Below, piece after piece: positions 62,101 through 64,000 of a stretch of DNA of 64,000 bases (positions within the stretch are counted from its first letter, which is position 1; every line of letters starts with the position of its first letter). Under the pieces are notes generated by a model. It had not been told where the DNA came from and did not search any database. It was given only the letters and a program-made list of their open reading frames with translations. The DNA comes from an uncultured Lachnospiraceae bacterium (GTDB lineage Bacteria; Bacillota; Clostridia; Lachnospirales; Lachnospiraceae): the NCBI GenBank assembly GCA_902789175.1, contig CADANF010000001.1:62001-126000 (forward strand), read 5' to 3'. Position numbers and translations under genes: made by a program.

Positions 62101-64000
62101 AAAAAAGGGCACACATCAGGTAGTTATAGAAACAAGAAATAAAGATAATTATAGTTTTGTTAGAAGGGTTTCATTTGATGTTACGGATCCTGAGATAGAG
62201 GAACCAAGCATCGAGGAATCAAGTACAGAGGAACCAAGCACAGAGGAATCAAGTACAGAGGAATCAAGTACAGAGGAACCAAGTACAGAGGAATCAAGTA
62301 CAGAGGAATCAAGTACAGAGAAACCAAGTACCGAGGAACCAAGCACAGAGGAACCAAGTACCGAGGAGATAAGCACAGAAGAACCAAGTACTGAAGAAGA
62401 TATTCCTGATTATGATATATTTAAGACTTACGATAGTAAGAAAGATTTTGAAATTTGTAGTCCTATAAAGGGAAGGGACGATATTAAAACTGAATTTGAC
62501 AGTTTATCTGCAGATAGTTCAGATATATATGGTCTAAAAGATTTAGAATCCAGAGAAGGTCTTATCTTAGATAGAAAAGAAGTAGAAGATATAAGGGTTG
62601 ATAAGAGTTTCAATTATTGGAATTTTAAAGCAAGAGAGACATTTACTGGAAGTTATAAGGACGATGGCACATTTTCTGGTAATCTTTCAATTTCATTACA
62701 ATCCGGTTCTCATGAGATAGACAGCATATATATGTATAATGGACATGCATATGCAGTTTCTGATCATAGACTTTTATGGGCTGAGGCAAAAAAGCGTTGT
62801 GAAGATATAGGTGGTCATCTGGTTATAATAAACGATGCGGAAGAAAATGAATTTGTCAGAAAGATGGTCCAGGAAAAGACAAATTCTAATTATACCTGTA
62901 TTGGATTTACAGATAATGGGCATGAACGTAAATGGGTAGGCGTTGATGGTCAAAAAGCGGAATATACCAACTGGAACTCAGGGGAACCTAATAATGGAGG
63001 CGGTTGGGGCTATAACAAGCAGGATTATGCCTTTATGTATGAAAATGGCACCTGGGATGATGGATATGATACTTCAAAAGGGTATTATGTATGTGAATGG
63101 GAAGACATAAAAAATGTAGGAATCTATGACTTTAAAACTGTTGTTATGAAAATGGTTTTACCAAAAAATGCGATGGTTGAAGAAGTAAAAGGTGATACAT
63201 TTATAGAAGACTGCGTGAAATATACAGATGATGCTGATAATCAGGTGTTTGTATATACAGTTAATGTTGGAAAAGATGGAATTATTAATATACCTGTAAG
63301 TATAACTACTGATGGAGAGAATTTGGATCTGATAAAAGATCTGGCTTTTTATTTTAGCTATAAGGGACAGGTGAAAACTGGAAAGCTTAAAGATATTACT
63401 ATTAAGAATGACAGATATTGTTATAACGGAAGATGGTCCACAGTTTATGATTCTGGAAAGGATGATGCAGAATGGTCTTATTTTGATCTTAAGGCACTTT
63501 ATCCTTGTGATGGTAAGGTAAAATTATATGCTTATGCATCAAATGACTTAGAAGATATTTTAAAGGATAGAGAAACAATTGCTTTAAAGGAAATCAGAGA
63601 AGAAGAAGCTGTTTCAACTGAGGGAGTTACAGGAATAAGTGGAAGATATATTTATATGAGGCTGTTGGTATCAGCTTCTTATAATGATAAAACTCCATTT
63701 GTGGATAGTATAACCATAGGAGCTAATACAACAAAAAGACCTGAAAAAAGGGAAAAGCATTTCTTAATAAATGAAATAAGTGGTAAAGAAGTAATCTATA
63801 CTGGAGAACAGGCTGAATATTCATATAATACTCTTGTAGATAAGGAGAATGAATGGCCTACAGGATGCTGGGAAATAGAGGATAAGTATGCGGAACTGGA
63901 TGATCCTTATAGAAAGGATGAGGATTTTAAAGGAATTGATATTATAAGAGCATTTGATGTTCCAGGAAAGCACAAATTAAAAGTTTATTATCCTGAAGAG
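59144..64000 (+). CDS. Giant secreted multidomain protein with CBM2-like and C-type-lectin modules (3' partial)
   Basis: The frame is open from ATG 59144 to the window end (1619 codons, no stop). The signal peptide is about 1-31 (ending SVYARD). About 48-155 form a cellulose-binding CBM2-like domain (ASITIRNNTEYDKSLWKVVL, IDNIWNADI, SFGFISYG). About 190-420 form a beta-helical-looking, Asn-rich region (NITLNGSNINLNAVLYAPNG). Two tandem modules of about 650 residues follow, each with a C-type-lectin domain. Only the second (near 1192-1320) keeps WNSGEPNNG and a WDD motif for calcium and sugar binding; the first is eroded. A Ser/Thr-Glu repeat linker separates them. It is likely a surface or secreted glycan-binding adhesin; the anchoring end is outside the window. 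Confidence 0.88.
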   Translation, partial: MNGTKMIIKKVISMILVIGLILELIPGSVYARDNGGGDGDTHSGYYSKDGFDFIYEESDSWNNYANASITIRNNTEYDKSLWKVVLIYNGIIDNIWNADIEECTKGSDGTYIYLISPQNYNSTIISQSDISFGFISYGTEGVPVKPEDIYFWDGTPLNEIGSYENNDDDLSSVTNASKTDAEPKSVEGREYPIKEEWKGLYYTLFTSSENGEALNVNTADIGGSVHTNGNFSFQGNAISISGVLEAAGGITLKTADIKDSQNISYDYEKAEKIEMPDIDVVLHQMAINDREEENNWKIYPSYQQFGTDTIELDKNIYVEDGISFNGTTFNSTGIILANKDISFNVNETKVGTDNTVFIASEEGNITLNGSNINLNAVLYAPNGNVTVNANEFHLSGRIIAKEININGTIIDINAGIHDFDMLDDIGVFYHEVIKTFDTKEDFNNANNKSDLNLKPVFNNVSVSDKNIYSFQNDINDAGLILDKKDNENVYVNKNYSEGNINIGESFSGIFDKNDKFSGNLKLSLNKKAENIDKIYSYNGHYYAISKDLTLKENAKEICEDMGGYLCIMDNEEELDFINEVIKEQSGKEITFFYDDQDTKESSIILPENYVCEWNSENDIRINDLKTISIRFTVPKDTVVDLSKLPSSVTENKIMKDENENSIIILKTNVASSEIDIPISITSSEETIDLISNLSVYYGNKEHISSEKLEDVKISNNRFYYTGSWSTVCDSLQNDATWSYFDMKALYPNDGAIRLYAYASNDPEELLKKRNNSELKNITEEEVSDKDFYGLKGRYLYIKAEIMASADNRTPYIDKIIVGANTDKRSKNTGKEYLQQEICGKDSLNISEEGSYSYKVITTKENDNKVKWECEGEKKTGKDINGYNNYYSFDTEGSHLIKAYYENEISEYATKNLSVKNEISDIKPEDINVEVNTYPFFNCSLDKDSYVTGENVSVITDIKSEYKVAVLYDGLKYEASIEEGRFDISNVKKGTHQVVIETRNKDNYSFVRRVSFDVTDPEIEEPSIEESSTEEPSTEESSTEESSTEEPSTEESSTEESSTEKPSTEEPSTEEPSTEEISTEEPSTEEDIPDYDIFKTYDSKKDFEICSPIKGRDDIKTEFDSLSADSSDIYGLKDLESREGLILDRKEVEDIRVDKSFNYWNFKARETFTGSYKDDGTFSGNLSISLQSGSHEIDSIYMYNGHAYAVSDHRLLWAEAKKRCEDIGGHLVIINDAEENEFVRKMVQEKTNSNYTCIGFTDNGHERKWVGVDGQKAEYTNWNSGEPNNGGGWGYNKQDYAFMYENGTWDDGYDTSKGYYVCEWEDIKNVGIYDFKTVVMKMVLPKNAMVEEVKGDTFIEDCVKYTDDADNQVFVYTVNVGKDGIINIPVSITTDGENLDLIKDLAFYFSYKGQVKTGKLKDITIKNDRYCYNGRWSTVYDSGKDDAEWSYFDLKALYPCDGKVKLYAYASNDLEDILKDRETIALKEIREEEAVSTEGVTGISGRYIYMRLLVSASYNDKTPFVDSITIGANTTKRPEKREKHFLINEISGKEVIYTGEQAEYSYNTLVDKENEWPTGCWEIEDKYAELDDPYRKDEDFKGIDIIRAFDVPGKHKLKVYYPEE
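62204..62398 (+). repeat. 15-base tandem repeat encoding 13 (P/S)STEE pentapeptides
   Basis: Thirteen units of 15 bases encode PSTEE or SSTEE with few variants (PSIEE, SSTEK, ISTEE). They form the flexible linker between the two lectin modules and, being near-identical in DNA, are likely to vary in number between strains. Confidence 0.92.

Noticed and set aside
62149-62387. Minus-strand open frames made of repeated Ser-Ser-Val-Leu or Pro-Leu units
   Set aside because: They are the reverse reading of the (P/S)STEE repeat linker of the giant lectin-like protein.

Overview
The window looks like chromosomal DNA of a low-GC Gram-positive anaerobe, most likely a Lachnospiraceae member (Butyrivibrio/Pseudobutyrivibrio-like). 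The basis is AT-rich codon use, strong AGGAGG-type ribosome binding sites, the order ylxM-ffh-rpsP-khpA-rimM-trmD, small families typical of that group (DUF5688-like, DUF6465-like, HPr-like without the active histidine) and large secreted proteins with choline-binding-type repeats. This assignment is an inference. I saw no rRNA, tRNA, insertion sequence, prophage or CRISPR array, and no gene-free stretch over 300 bases.

Bases 1-31400 are mainly housekeeping. They hold the end of a membrane-anchored carbohydrate-binding protein, hisC, a DUF5688-like protein, a cold-shock protein, a TetR regulator with a CheY-like receiver, rarA, an export system with two adaptors (adaptor, ATPase, adaptor, FtsX-type permease), a SEC-C protein and a UvrD-like helicase. 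An MBOAT/DHHW pair for polymer O-acetylation follows, then a chorismate mutase-ACT protein with an eroded dehydratase centre, a DtxR-type regulator, a SpoVK-like ATPase, mtaB (minus strand), the ffh-trmD cluster, a lipoprotein, a two-component system, hisH-hisF, a GNAT enzyme and a minus-strand fusion of a NifX-like domain, a Cys/Gly-rich linker and a SlyD-type prolyl isomerase.

Bases 31600-47750 move from a TrmH-type methyltransferase, a histidinol phosphatase and a MerR-methyltransferase fusion into a cell-surface polysaccharide locus. It contains rfbB-rfbD-rfbA-rfbC for dTDP-rhamnose, a Cps2T-like rhamnosyltransferase, three more glycosyltransferases, a Stealth-type sugar-phosphate transferase, a polymerase, a flippase and licD. 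The rfb promoter has a 19-base spacer filled by a palindrome, the arrangement MerR proteins use, and it lies directly behind the merR-methyltransferase gene.

Bases 47764-58937 complete what reads as a phosphocholine system. BCCT-type uptake, a fusion of helix-turn-helix, LicC-like cytidylyltransferase and LicA-like kinase, and a second LicC-like protein with a kinase stub would make CDP-choline. LicD would attach phosphocholine to the surface glycan. Three secreted proteins with choline-binding-type repeats, one of them an L,D-transpeptidase, would bind it. The window ends inside a giant secreted protein with a CBM2-like domain and two tandem C-type-lectin modules.

A recurring non-coding theme is that several promoters lie inside the left arm of an inverted repeat whose right arm is a terminator or carries the Shine-Dalgarno sequence (hisC, the DUF5688-like gene, rfbB, and a variant before the giant lectin protein). 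Only read-through RNA could form the full hairpin.
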